Of a stretch of DNA of 64,000 nucleotides, positions 45,022-53,565 are shown piece after piece (positions within the stretch are counted from its first letter, which is position 1; each line of letters begins with the position of its first letter). The notes under the pieces were generated by a model. That model did no database searches. It worked only from the letters and a program-made list of their open reading frames with translations, and was not told the DNA's origin. The position numbers and the translations under genes were made by a program. The DNA comes from Deltaproteobacteria bacterium (GTDB lineage Bacteria > Myxococcota_A > UBA796 > UBA2385): contig JAEUKK010000155.1 in the NCBI GenBank assembly GCA_016792625.1, forward strand, positions 1 through 64,000, read 5' to 3'.

Positions 45022-45179
45022 GGGGCGCTGCCCCAGCCCAGCGGCGCTTCGGCGCTGGCCCGCAGCTCATCGCCCTCAGGCAGCTCATTGTCCGTCATCG
45101 TGGCGCGGATGCGGTCTCGGGCGCGCGCGCGGCTGCGGCTCTGGAGCTGGGGGCGGGTGCGGGCGTGGCGGCGGATCAT
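44997..45179 (-). CDS. Possible small basic-acidic peptide (60 aa), weak
   Basis: An ATG at 45179 with GGAG 5 nt upstream opens 60 codons. The N-terminal half is Arg-rich (MIRRHARTRPQLQSRSRAR) and the C-terminal half acidic (DNELPEGDELRASAE), ending at a TGA in a tandem repeat. Composition of the second half looks protein-like, but no homology is known and GC-rich chance ORFs of this size are common. Confidence 0.2.
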   Translation of the reverse strand: MIRRHARTRPQLQSRSRARARDRIRATMTDNELPEGDELRASAEAPLGWGSAPPSAPSGR

Positions 45180-45585
45180 GCAGGCTCCGGGCAGGGGACA
45201 GGGCGGACATCGGCCGGCCCAGCCCAAGCTGGAGCCGCGGACACCCGCACATGGCGCGTCGAGGTCATCGCGCGTGGCGTTCAGGTGGGCTGCGCCAGCG
45301 CGCACAGCGGCGCGGCGCAGGGGGAGGAGGCGCGCCGCGCGGTCTGCGCGGCGGTGCCAAGAGCGAGCCTCCCCCAGAGGGCTGGGCACGTCAAGCCCAC
45401 CTTCGCATAAAAGTGGGCGAGATAGCGCCCATCTGGGCGGTGACAAGATCAGGTCAGCGCTGCGGCAGGCCCGGGGCAGGCCGGCGGACCCCGCGCGCAG
45501 CGCAGGGAAGGCGCGACGAAGGCCCGCAGCGCCCCGGTCAAGCGCCCCCTTGCGCCGCGCACCGCGCGGGGGCAGGTGGGCGCGC

Positions 45586-45960
45586 ATGGACCCCGTGCTG
45601 CTGCTCACCTTTTGCGCCGTGCCCGCCCTCGCCTTGCAGCTGCGCGCGATGCGCTTGTGGGATGAGCTGGTCGAGGCCATGTGGAACGAAGACCGCCCCC
45701 GGTGGGAGGAGCTGGGCCGCCCGATCGGCTTCTTCTGGCGGCCGGAGGAGCCCAAGATGGGCGCGCTGGACGGCATCGGCGCGCGGCGCCGGCTGCAGTG
45801 GTCGCTGGCCTTCGGTCAGCCCGATTGGTTCCCCACCGAGGGCAAGATCGCGCTCAAAATGATGGGCTGGAGGATGTCCTCGATCCTCAGCGCCGTCGGC
45901 CTGACCCTGATCGGCCTCGGCGCGGTGGGCTGGACCTTCGCCGCGGGCGGCTTCGGCTGA
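45586..45960 (+). CDS. Small membrane protein with two hydrophobic helices
   Basis: A 124-residue protein: an N-terminal helix (PVLLLTFCAVPALALQL), a soluble middle with WDELVEAMWNEDRPRWEELG and FFWRPEEP, and a C-terminal helix (ILSAVGLTLIGLGAVGWTFA). No family recognised. It lies 88 bp before recC on the same strand; the palindrome between them suggests separate control of recC. Codon pattern is like its neighbours. Confidence 0.7.
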   Translation: MDPVLLLTFCAVPALALQLRAMRLWDELVEAMWNEDRPRWEELGRPIGFFWRPEEPKMGALDGIGARRRLQWSLAFGQPDWFPTEGKIALKMMGWRMSSILSAVGLTLIGLGAVGWTFAAGGFG

Positions 45961-45985
45961 GCCCGGGTCCACAAAATAGGTGGGC

Positions 45986-46000
45986 GGACAGATTCTGTCC
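45986..46000 (+). promoter_or_regulatory. Perfect 15-bp palindrome upstream of recC
   Basis: GGACAGA-T-TCTGTCC is a perfect 7-bp dyad with a single central base, ending 48 bp before the recC ATG. A TAGGGT hexamer (46026-46031) follows as a possible -10, so the palindrome sits near the -35 and could be an operator. It does not match the LexA boxes I know from Gram-positives, E. coli or alphaproteobacteria. Confidence 0.5.
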
Positions 46001-46048
46001 TCGCCAGCCCTTCGCTGCCAAGGCATAGGGTGGGACCTTGGAGCGCCG

Positions 46049-49000
46049 ATGCCCCCCGCCGCCTCTGCCCCGCTCGGTGATCCGGGCCTGACGATCACCC
46101 GATCCAACCGGGCCGAGCACCTCGCGGCCGTGCTGGGCGCGACCCTCAAGACCGCGCCCAACCCCGATCCCATCGCGCCTGAGGTCGTCCTCATCGGCAA
46201 CAAGGGGATGGAGCGCTGGCTGTCGCATCACCTCGCCGAAGACCTCGGGGTCTGCGCGAACGTGCAGTTCCTCTTCCCGGCGCGGGTGCTCGACGCCGAG
46301 CTGCAGTGGGCCCAGCCCCCTGGGGCCCCGCCCGCCGGCGCGGCTTGGCAGCCCGACGCGCTGGCCTGGACGCTCGCCGAGGCCTTGCCCGGCCTGCTGG
46401 CCGAGCTTCCGCCCGCGCTGGCCGCCCCCCTGCGCGGCGCTTTGGGCCCGAGCGCCCTGCTCGACCCCGCCGCGCCGGTGATCGACCGGCGGGCCTGGGC
46501 GCTGTGCGCCGAGCTGGCGCGCGTCTTCGACCGGGTCGTGGCCTACCGCCCCGAGCTCGCCCAGGCGTGGAGCCGCGGGGAAGGCGCCAGCACCGCGGCG
46601 ATCCCCTGGCAGCCGCTGCTCTGGCGCGAGGTCGTGCGCCGGGTCGGCAGCGAGCACATCGCCGCCCGGCTCGAGCGGGCCCTGCCCCGGTGGCAGCGGG
46701 GCGAGGCCGTGCCGCATCACCGTCGGCTGCACCTTTTTGGGCTCTCGGTGCTGCCCCCAGCCTGGATCGCCCAGCTGCTCGCCATGGCCCGCAGCTTGCC
46801 CATCCACCTCTACTTGTTGGCGCCCTCGAGCGCCTGGTGGGCCGATCTGGCCACCCGCGCCCGCGGCCGGGTCGGCCTGCGCGCGCTCGAGGGCGAAGAC
46901 GCCCTGCTCGAGGCGCTCGGCCTCGACGAGGGGGCCGACGGCCTGCACCCGCTGCTGCGCACGCTCGGGCGGGTGCCCCGCGACTTGCAGCTGCTGCTCG
47001 CTGATCTCGACGCGGCCCAAGACGAGACCCTGCCCGTCGGCCTCGACCCGGTCGAGGTGATGGACACCGGCGACGCCTTTTTCGGCGTGCCCATCCAAGG
47101 CGCGGCCCCGACCCTGCTCGAGCAGCTCCAGCTTGACCTGCTCAGCGCCGAGCACCCGGGCCCGGCGCGGTCCAGCCGGCCGCCCGTCGCGCCGACCGAT
47201 CTCTCCGTGCAGGTCCACGCCTGCCACGGCCTGCTGCGCCAGGTCGAGGTCCTCTACGACGCCCTGCTGCACGCCCTCTCCGACGACCCCGCCCTCGAGC
47301 CCCGCGATGTGGTCGTGCTCTGTCCCGACATCGAGGCCGCCGCCCCCTTGGTCCAGGCGGTTTTTGGCGGGCGTGGCGCCCGCGGCGGGCCTCCGCCCCT
47401 GCCGTTCAAGATCGCCGACCTCAGCGAGCGGCGGCTCAACCCCGTGGCCGACGTGCTGCTGCGCACCGTCGAGCTGGCCCAGGGGCGGGCCCCGGCCTCT
47501 GCCGTGCTCGACCTGCTCGAGCTCGAGCCCATCCAGCGCCGTTTTGGCCTCGACGCCGACGACGTGCGCCGCTGCGCCGGGCTGATCCAAGAGGCGGGGG
47601 TGCGCTGCGCGGTCGACGACCTGCACCGCGCCGCCTTCCCCGAGCAGCCCGCCGAGCTGGCCAACACCTGGCGTTTTGGCCTCGAGCGCCTGCTGCTCGG
47701 CGCCCTGACCCCCGACGAAGATGAGCTGCTCGACGGCATCGCGCCGATGGACAAGGTCGACCCGGCGGCGGCTGCGGCGGTGGGGCGCCTCGCCGGCGCG
47801 CTCGCCGCGCTGTTTTCGGCCCTCGACGAGCTGCGCGCGCCCCGGCCGATCACCGCCTGGTGCGACACCCTCGAGCGCCAGCTCGCGGCCCTCACCGCGA
47901 TGGACCCGGACGGCGCCTGGCTGGTGCGGCGGGTGCGCGAGGGCATCGACGAGCTGCGCGCCCAGGCCAAAGCCGCGGGCAGCGTGGCCGCGGTGCAGGC
48001 CGAGGCCCTGCGGGCGGCGATCACCGGCCGCTTTGAGGTGCCCGCCGAGCCCACCGGGCTGCAGTCGGGGGCGGTGACCTTCTGCGCCCTGCAGCCCATG
48101 CGCTCGGTGCCCTACAAGATCGTCGCGCTGCTCGGCATGGACGACGGCGCCTTCCCCCGGCAGACCCCGCGGCTGGGCTTTGACCCCACCCGCCTGCGGC
48201 CCCGGCCGGGCGACCGCAGCCCCCGCGACGAGGACCGCTACCTCTTCCTCGAGGCGGTGCTGGCCGCCCGCGACCAGCTGCTCGTGCTCTTCAGCGGCCG
48301 TGACGAGCGCAGCAATGACGAGCGCCCGCCGGCGGTGCCCGTCTCGGAGCTGCTCGACGCGCTCGAGGCGACCGCGCCCGGCCCCGATGGCGGCCCGCTG
48401 CGCCCCCACCTGCTGCGCACCCACAGCCTGCAGGCCTTCCACCCCGACAACTTCCGGCCCCGCTGGCCTGGAGCGGTCGCCCCGACCGCCCGCCCGTGGA
48501 GCTTCAGCCCGAGCCTGCGCGCCGGCGCCGCCGCCCTGCGCGGCGAGCGCGAGGCGGTCGAAGACGAGGCCCCGACCGTGCTGCGCCTGCCCCGCGGCCC
48601 GGCGGCGCCCCAACCCGATGAAGAGATCGAGCTTGACGATCTGGTGCGCTTCTTCGAGAACCCGGCCCGCGCCCTGCTGCAGCGCCGCCTGCGCGTGCAG
48701 CTGCCGCCCGCGCCCGCCGCGGTGGCCGACCGCGAGCCGGTCGAGCTCGACGCGCTCGAGCGCTGGGGCCTCGGCGAGGCCCTGCTCGCCGGCGCCCAGG
48801 CGGGGGATGGCGCACCCGCCGCCCGCGCCGCGGCGGCTGAGGCCCGCGCCCGCGCCGAGGGCCGCCTGCCCTTCGGCCAGTCGGGCAGCCAGGCCGTCGC
48901 CCGCGAGCGCCAGCTGAGCGAGGCCATCGTTTTTTTGGCCGAGGCCTTTGCCGGCCCGACCCTGCCCGCCGAAGACCTGCGCCTCAGCTTGCCGGGGGTC

Positions 49001-49717
49001 GAGGGCGGGCCGCCTTGGGCCCCGGCGCCGGCCCAAGGGGTCCAGCTCATCGGCCGGGTGGGGCCCCTGCGGCGGGTCGCCGGCCTCGACGGTTCGGTGC
49101 TGCTGCGGGCCAACGTAGGCAGGGAGGACGGCAAACGCCTGCTGCGCGTGGTCCTGCCCCACCTGCTGCGCCTCGCCGCCAGCGCCGACCCCGCGCCCCG
49201 GGCGGTGCTGGCCCACGGCTCGGTGGTCAGCGGGGCGCCCAAGCCCGAGCTCAAGGGCTTCGGCGCGCCGCCCGGCGACGCCCGCGCCTGGGCCCGCGCG
49301 CAGCTGGCCCGGCTGGTCCAGCTCTACCGGGCTGGGCAGCGCGCCCCCCTGCCGCTGCTGCCCCAGGCCAGCCTCGAGTTCGCCAAAGCGCTCGGAGGCG
49401 CTGTGTCTGAGGCTTTTTTCATTCATTCCGACCCGCCGCCGCTGTCGCCCGCCGCCGAAGAGGCCCTCCGCGGCGCGCTGGGCAAGGCGGTGGCCTACTT
49501 CGACAGCCCGGGAACCGCCGCCTTTGGCGCGCTGGACGTCGATGACCCCTGGTTCGCCCGGGCCCACCAAGGCCGCGACCCGCTGCGGGCGCCGGGCCGC
49601 CGGCACCTCGTTCAGCCCGCCTTCGCGCTCTGCGCGCTGTGGGTCTGGGGCCCCGTGCTCTCCCTTCGCCGAACCACCAAAGAGATCGTCGCAGACGGCG
49701 CGCCGAGGCCCTGGTGA
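46049..49717 (+). CDS. recC: Exodeoxyribonuclease V subunit gamma
   Basis: RecC is the Chi-recognising, non-catalytic helicase-fold subunit of the RecBCD enzyme that processes double-strand breaks. The 1222-residue product has the N-terminal IGNKGMERWLSHHLAEDLGV and FLFPARVLD signatures, the FCALQPMRSVPYKIVALLGMDDGAFPR region in the middle (split over the typical RecC motif), and the R...DRYLFLEAVLAARDQLL segment. No intact Walker A is seen, as expected. ATG at 46049 has GGAG 5 nt upstream. It overlaps recB by GTGA. Confidence 0.94.
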   Translation: MPPAASAPLGDPGLTITRSNRAEHLAAVLGATLKTAPNPDPIAPEVVLIGNKGMERWLSHHLAEDLGVCANVQFLFPARVLDAELQWAQPPGAPPAGAAWQPDALAWTLAEALPGLLAELPPALAAPLRGALGPSALLDPAAPVIDRRAWALCAELARVFDRVVAYRPELAQAWSRGEGASTAAIPWQPLLWREVVRRVGSEHIAARLERALPRWQRGEAVPHHRRLHLFGLSVLPPAWIAQLLAMARSLPIHLYLLAPSSAWWADLATRARGRVGLRALEGEDALLEALGLDEGADGLHPLLRTLGRVPRDLQLLLADLDAAQDETLPVGLDPVEVMDTGDAFFGVPIQGAAPTLLEQLQLDLLSAEHPGPARSSRPPVAPTDLSVQVHACHGLLRQVEVLYDALLHALSDDPALEPRDVVVLCPDIEAAAPLVQAVFGGRGARGGPPPLPFKIADLSERRLNPVADVLLRTVELAQGRAPASAVLDLLELEPIQRRFGLDADDVRRCAGLIQEAGVRCAVDDLHRAAFPEQPAELANTWRFGLERLLLGALTPDEDELLDGIAPMDKVDPAAAAAVGRLAGALAALFSALDELRAPRPITAWCDTLERQLAALTAMDPDGAWLVRRVREGIDELRAQAKAAGSVAAVQAEALRAAITGRFEVPAEPTGLQSGAVTFCALQPMRSVPYKIVALLGMDDGAFPRQTPRLGFDPTRLRPRPGDRSPRDEDRYLFLEAVLAARDQLLVLFSGRDERSNDERPPAVPVSELLDALEATAPGPDGGPLRPHLLRTHSLQAFHPDNFRPRWPGAVAPTARPWSFSPSLRAGAAALRGEREAVEDEAPTVLRLPRGPAAPQPDEEIELDDLVRFFENPARALLQRRLRVQLPPAPAAVADREPVELDALERWGLGEALLAGAQAGDGAPAARAAAAEARARAEGRLPFGQSGSQAVARERQLSEAIVFLAEAFAGPTLPAEDLRLSLPGVEGGPPWAPAPAQGVQLIGRVGPLRRVAGLDGSVLLRANVGREDGKRLLRVVLPHLLRLAASADPAPRAVLAHGSVVSGAPKPELKGFGAPPGDARAWARAQLARLVQLYRAGQRAPLPLLPQASLEFAKALGGAVSEAFFIHSDPPPLSPAAEEALRGALGKAVAYFDSPGTAAFGALDVDDPWFARAHQGRDPLRAPGRRHLVQPAFALCALWVWGPVLSLRRTTKEIVADGAPRPW

Positions 49718-52700
49718 CCACGCCCTTCGATCCGCTGCAGCCGCTCCCCCGCGGCACCACCCTGCTCGAGGCCTCGGCCGGCACCGGCAAGACCTGGAGC
49801 ATCACGACGCTCGTCCTTCGCCTCGTGGCAGAGGAGGGCCTGCGCATGAGCGAGCTGCTGCTCGTCACCTTCACCGAGGCCGCTACCGAAGAGCTCAAGG
49901 ACCGCGTGCGCCGGCGCCTCGCCGAGGCCGCGGCCGCCCTGCAGCCCGGGGCGGCGCCGGCGGCCGAGCCCACCTTGGCCGCCTGGGTCGAGGGCCTGGG
50001 GGTCGACGGCCGGGCCCGCGCCCACCGCGCCTTGCTGCGCGCGGCGGAGGAGTTCGACCAGGCCGCCATCTCGACCATCCACGCCTTCTGCAAGCGCACC
50101 CTCGAGGAGCTGGCTTTTGAGTCTGGCGCCGAGCTCGGGCTCGACCTCGCCCAAGACCTCAGCCCCTACGTCGAAGAGATCGTGGATGACGTGCTGACCG
50201 CCGATCTGGTGCAGCTCGACCCCCAGACCTGGCGGGCGGTGGCGCTGGGCTGCGACTGGAGCCGCGAGGGCCTGGGCCAGCTCGCCCGGCTGGCCCTCCA
50301 AGACCCGCGCGCGGCGGTGCGCCCCGCGCCGCAGAGCCTCGCCGCCCTGCGGGCCGGCTGGTTGGCCCAGCGGGCGGGGCTGGCGGCCGACCTGCGGCAG
50401 ACCTGGGGCCCGGCGCTGATCGCCGAGTTTGAGGCCGCGCTCAAGCCCCGCCTCAAGCCCAAGCAGCGCACCTGGTCTTCGCAGCGGCTCCGCGATGACA
50501 TTGACGCCGCGGTCGATGCCCTCGCCGAAGCGCCCTTGCCCGGGCCCGCCGCGCTCGGCCCCCTGGCCGCCTGGGCAGAGGCCGACGCCTTTGACGCCCA
50601 GCTCGTCCATCCGGGCGAGTCGGTGCGCTTGACCGCCCTCGACCCCCTCCGGCCCTGGACGAGCCCGGCCGCCCTCGCCGGCCCGCTGCGGGCCCACTTT
50701 GTCGAGCGCCTGCGCGCCCGCCTCGCCGCCCGCAAGGCCGAGGACGGCGTCTGCGGCTTTGACGACCTGCTGCTGCTCCTGCGCGACCGGCTGCTCGACG
50801 CGGTGCACGGGCCCGCGCTGGCCGCCGCCTTGGCCGCCCGCTACCGCGGCGTGTTCATCGACGAGTTCCAAGACACTGACGCCGTCCAGTGGACCATTTT
50901 CGAGCGGTGCTTCCACGAGGCTGGGCGCAGCGCCGGCGGCCCCAGCCACCACCTCTTCCTCATCGGCGACCCCAAGCAGGCGATCTACCGCTTCCGCGGC
51001 GCCGATCTGCACGTCTACCTCCGCGCCGCCGCGCAGGCCGACCTGCGCTTCACCATGACCCGCAACCACCGCTCCGACGCGGCCGCGGTGCGCGCGAACA
51101 ACCTGCTGCTCGGTGATGACGCGGATGGGGTCTTTTGCCAGCCGCCGATCTCCTACATCGAGGTCGACACACCCGCGCGGGAGCCCGCCCAGCGGCTGCG
51201 CGGCCCCGATGGCGCGCCTGCGGCCCCCCTCTGCCTGCGCTGGGTCGACCCGGCCGCCGTCGCCCGGGCCGGCGCCGCGTCCGACAAGGTGGCCTCGGCC
51301 GAGGCCCTGCGCAGCGCCCTGCGCCCGCAGCTGGTTGATGACGCGGTCGGCCTTCTCAGCGATGGCCACAGCCTGTGGAGCCAGGGGCGCTGGCGGTCAC
51401 TGGCCCCGGGTGATCTGGCGGTGCTCACCCGCCGCAACGACGAGGCCACCGCGCTGGCCGCCGCGCTGGTCGCCGCGGGTGTGCCGGCGGTGGTGCGGTC
51501 CTCGGCCAGCGTCTACGCCACCCCCGAGGCTGAGACGCTGACCGCCTTCCTCCAAGCCCTGATGGACCCGGGCCGAGAGGGCCCGGCCCGCGCCCTGGCC
51601 CTGTCGCCTGGCTGGGGGTGGACGGTGGAGGGCCTGATGCAGCCCGGCGCCGCGTGGGAGGCCTGGCTGGCCCGCCTGCGGCGCTGGCGGCGAACGATGG
51701 AGAGCGCCGGCCTGATGGTCGCGCTGCGCGCCGCTCTCGACGATTTAGAGCTGATCCCCCGCCTGCTCGCCCGGCCCGGCGGCGCCCGCGCGGTGACCAA
51801 CCTGCAGCACGTCGCCGAGCTGGCCCACGCCGCCGAGCGCCGCCTGCGCCTCGGCCTGCCCTCGCTGCTCGCCTGGCTGCTGCGCCAGCGCGCCGAGCGC
51901 CCCGAGGACGCCGACGCCGTCGTGCTGCGCCTCGAGACCGATGACGAGGCCGTCTCGGTGCTCACCATGCACCGCAGCAAGGGCCTCGAGTACCCCGTGG
52001 TGCTGCTGCCCGAGCTGTGGATGCGGCCCGGCGGCCGGTCGGCCCCCTACGCGCTGGGCCGCGACCCCAGCGATCCCGACGGCCTGCGGCGGATCCTCGA
52101 CCTGCGGGTGGGCGACCCCGCGCTCGACGACCTGCACGCCGCCGCCGACCACGAGGGCCTGCAGGAGGACATGCGCCTGCTCTACGTCGCGCTGACCCGC
52201 GCCCGGCACCAGACCTGGCTCTACACCGGGCCGGTGACCCGGCTCGAGCGCGCGCCGCTCTCGGTCCTGCTCCATGCCGCGCGCCCCGGGGAGGCCCCGG
52301 CAGATCGCGCCGCTGCCTCTGCCGCGGTCGCTGGGCGTACGCCCGCCGCGCTGCGCGCCGATCTCGACGCCTGGGTCGCCGCGCTGGAGGCCCAGGCCCC
52401 GGGCAGCGCCGCCTTGCTGCCGGCCGGCCCGCTGCGGCCGCGGCGCTGGACCCCTCCGCCTGCGCCCGCCGAGGCGCTGACCGCCGCCGCGTGGACGCGC
52501 GGGCCCTTCTCCACCCGTTGGCAGCGCTACTCCTACTCGGCGCTGACCCGCGGCCAGCACGGCGGGGCTTCGGCCGCGCCCGCGGCCGCCGCCATGGACG
52601 AGGCCCCGGCGGTCGACCCGCGCCGGCCCGGTTTTGACCCCGACCGGGTGCGCGCGCAGATCGTCGACGATGACGCAGCTGAGGCCGTGTCCAACGATCT

Positions 52701-53565
52701 GGGCCTTCCCGTGCCCCTGGCCGAGGCGCCGGCCAACGCCGAGGCGGGCACCTTCCTCCACGCCGTGCTCGAGCACACCGACTTCACCTGGGTCGAGGGT
52801 GGGGCCGAGGGCGCGGCCAAATTCTCCGAGGTGATCGCCGCCCAGCTCGGCCACCACGGCTTCTCGGCCGCGGATTGGGGCCCGCAGCTCGGCCCGGGCC
52901 TGAGCGCTGCCCTGCAGACCCCGCTGGGCGGCCCGCTGGGCGCGCGGGCCCTGTGCTCGATCCCCCGCGGCGACCGCCTCGACGAGCTGCGCTTTGACCT
53001 GCCCATCTCGGGCGGCGACCGCTGGCGCCGCGAGGGCCGCCCCCTCCGGCCCGTGACCACCCGGGGTTTTGCCGCCGCCTTCGCCCAGCGCCCGCCCGAC
53101 GCGGCGATGAGCGCCGCCTACATCCGCGGCCTACAGCAGCTCGAGCTTGGTGAGCTGGTGGGCTTTTTGACCGGCAGCGTCGATCTGGTGCTGCGGGCTG
53201 AGGTCGACGGCCGACCCCAGTGGTTCGTGGTCGACTACAAGTCGAACCGCCTCGCCTTGCCTGGGCAGCTGCCCACCACCGGCGCCTACACGCGGCCCCG
53301 CCTGCGCGCCGCGATGGAGGAGCACCACTACTTCGTGCAGTACCACCTCTACACGCTGGCCCTGCACCGCTACCTGCGCAGCCGCCTCGGGGCGGGCTTC
53401 GACTACGCCTGCGACTTCGGCGGCGTCTACTACTTGTTTTTGCGCGGGATGATCGGGCCCGACACGCCGGTGGTCGAGGGTCAGCGCACCGGCGTCTTCT
53501 TCGACAAGCCCCCTGTGGAGCTGATCACCGCCCTCGACCAGCTCTTCGGCGCCGAGGAGGCCTGA
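49714..53565 (+). CDS. recB: Exodeoxyribonuclease V subunit beta
   Basis: RecB is the 3'-5' helicase and nuclease subunit. In 1283 residues: Walker A EASAGTGKT (19-27), Walker B with the DEFQDTD motif (about 383), the SF1 motif IGDPKQAIYRFRGAD, HRSKGLEYPVVLLPELW (motif V), YVALTRARH (motif VI), and a C-terminal nuclease domain with TFLHAVLEHTDF, GSVDLVL and VVDYKSNR (1172-1179). All nuclease residues look intact. It starts at GTG overlapping the recC stop and ends overlapping the recD ATG. Confidence 0.96.
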   Translation: MTTPFDPLQPLPRGTTLLEASAGTGKTWSITTLVLRLVAEEGLRMSELLLVTFTEAATEELKDRVRRRLAEAAAALQPGAAPAAEPTLAAWVEGLGVDGRARAHRALLRAAEEFDQAAISTIHAFCKRTLEELAFESGAELGLDLAQDLSPYVEEIVDDVLTADLVQLDPQTWRAVALGCDWSREGLGQLARLALQDPRAAVRPAPQSLAALRAGWLAQRAGLAADLRQTWGPALIAEFEAALKPRLKPKQRTWSSQRLRDDIDAAVDALAEAPLPGPAALGPLAAWAEADAFDAQLVHPGESVRLTALDPLRPWTSPAALAGPLRAHFVERLRARLAARKAEDGVCGFDDLLLLLRDRLLDAVHGPALAAALAARYRGVFIDEFQDTDAVQWTIFERCFHEAGRSAGGPSHHLFLIGDPKQAIYRFRGADLHVYLRAAAQADLRFTMTRNHRSDAAAVRANNLLLGDDADGVFCQPPISYIEVDTPAREPAQRLRGPDGAPAAPLCLRWVDPAAVARAGAASDKVASAEALRSALRPQLVDDAVGLLSDGHSLWSQGRWRSLAPGDLAVLTRRNDEATALAAALVAAGVPAVVRSSASVYATPEAETLTAFLQALMDPGREGPARALALSPGWGWTVEGLMQPGAAWEAWLARLRRWRRTMESAGLMVALRAALDDLELIPRLLARPGGARAVTNLQHVAELAHAAERRLRLGLPSLLAWLLRQRAERPEDADAVVLRLETDDEAVSVLTMHRSKGLEYPVVLLPELWMRPGGRSAPYALGRDPSDPDGLRRILDLRVGDPALDDLHAAADHEGLQEDMRLLYVALTRARHQTWLYTGPVTRLERAPLSVLLHAARPGEAPADRAAASAAVAGRTPAALRADLDAWVAALEAQAPGSAALLPAGPLRPRRWTPPPAPAEALTAAAWTRGPFSTRWQRYSYSALTRGQHGGASAAPAAAAMDEAPAVDPRRPGFDPDRVRAQIVDDDAAEAVSNDLGLPVPLAEAPANAEAGTFLHAVLEHTDFTWVEGGAEGAAKFSEVIAAQLGHHGFSAADWGPQLGPGLSAALQTPLGGPLGARALCSIPRGDRLDELRFDLPISGGDRWRREGRPLRPVTTRGFAAAFAQRPPDAAMSAAYIRGLQQLELGELVGFLTGSVDLVLRAEVDGRPQWFVVDYKSNRLALPGQLPTTGAYTRPRLRAAMEEHHYFVQYHLYTLALHRYLRSRLGAGFDYACDFGGVYYLFLRGMIGPDTPVVEGQRTGVFFDKPPVELITALDQLFGAEEA

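Larger units (their letters stand above)
44776..45585. other. 810-bp region without a confident gene
   Basis: No convincing coding on the plus strand. A 25-bp direct repeat lies at 44972-45021, a weak minus-strand small ORF at 44997-45179, and an AT-richer patch at about 45406-45460 that may hold the promoter for the following small membrane-protein gene. Confidence 0.4.

Noticed and set aside
45180-45776. N-terminal extension of the minus-strand small ORF back to 45776
   Set aside because: Antisense to the small membrane-protein gene, Arg/Ser-rich, no ribosome-binding site.
45980-46048. Upstream GTG start for recC at 45980
   Set aside because: No ribosome-binding site and it would run through the palindrome; ATG 46049 has GGAG at the right distance.
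45887-49606. Long minus-strand open frame antisense to recC
   Set aside because: It mirrors recC in a GC-rich genome and has no motif or ribosome-binding site; recC has clear homology.
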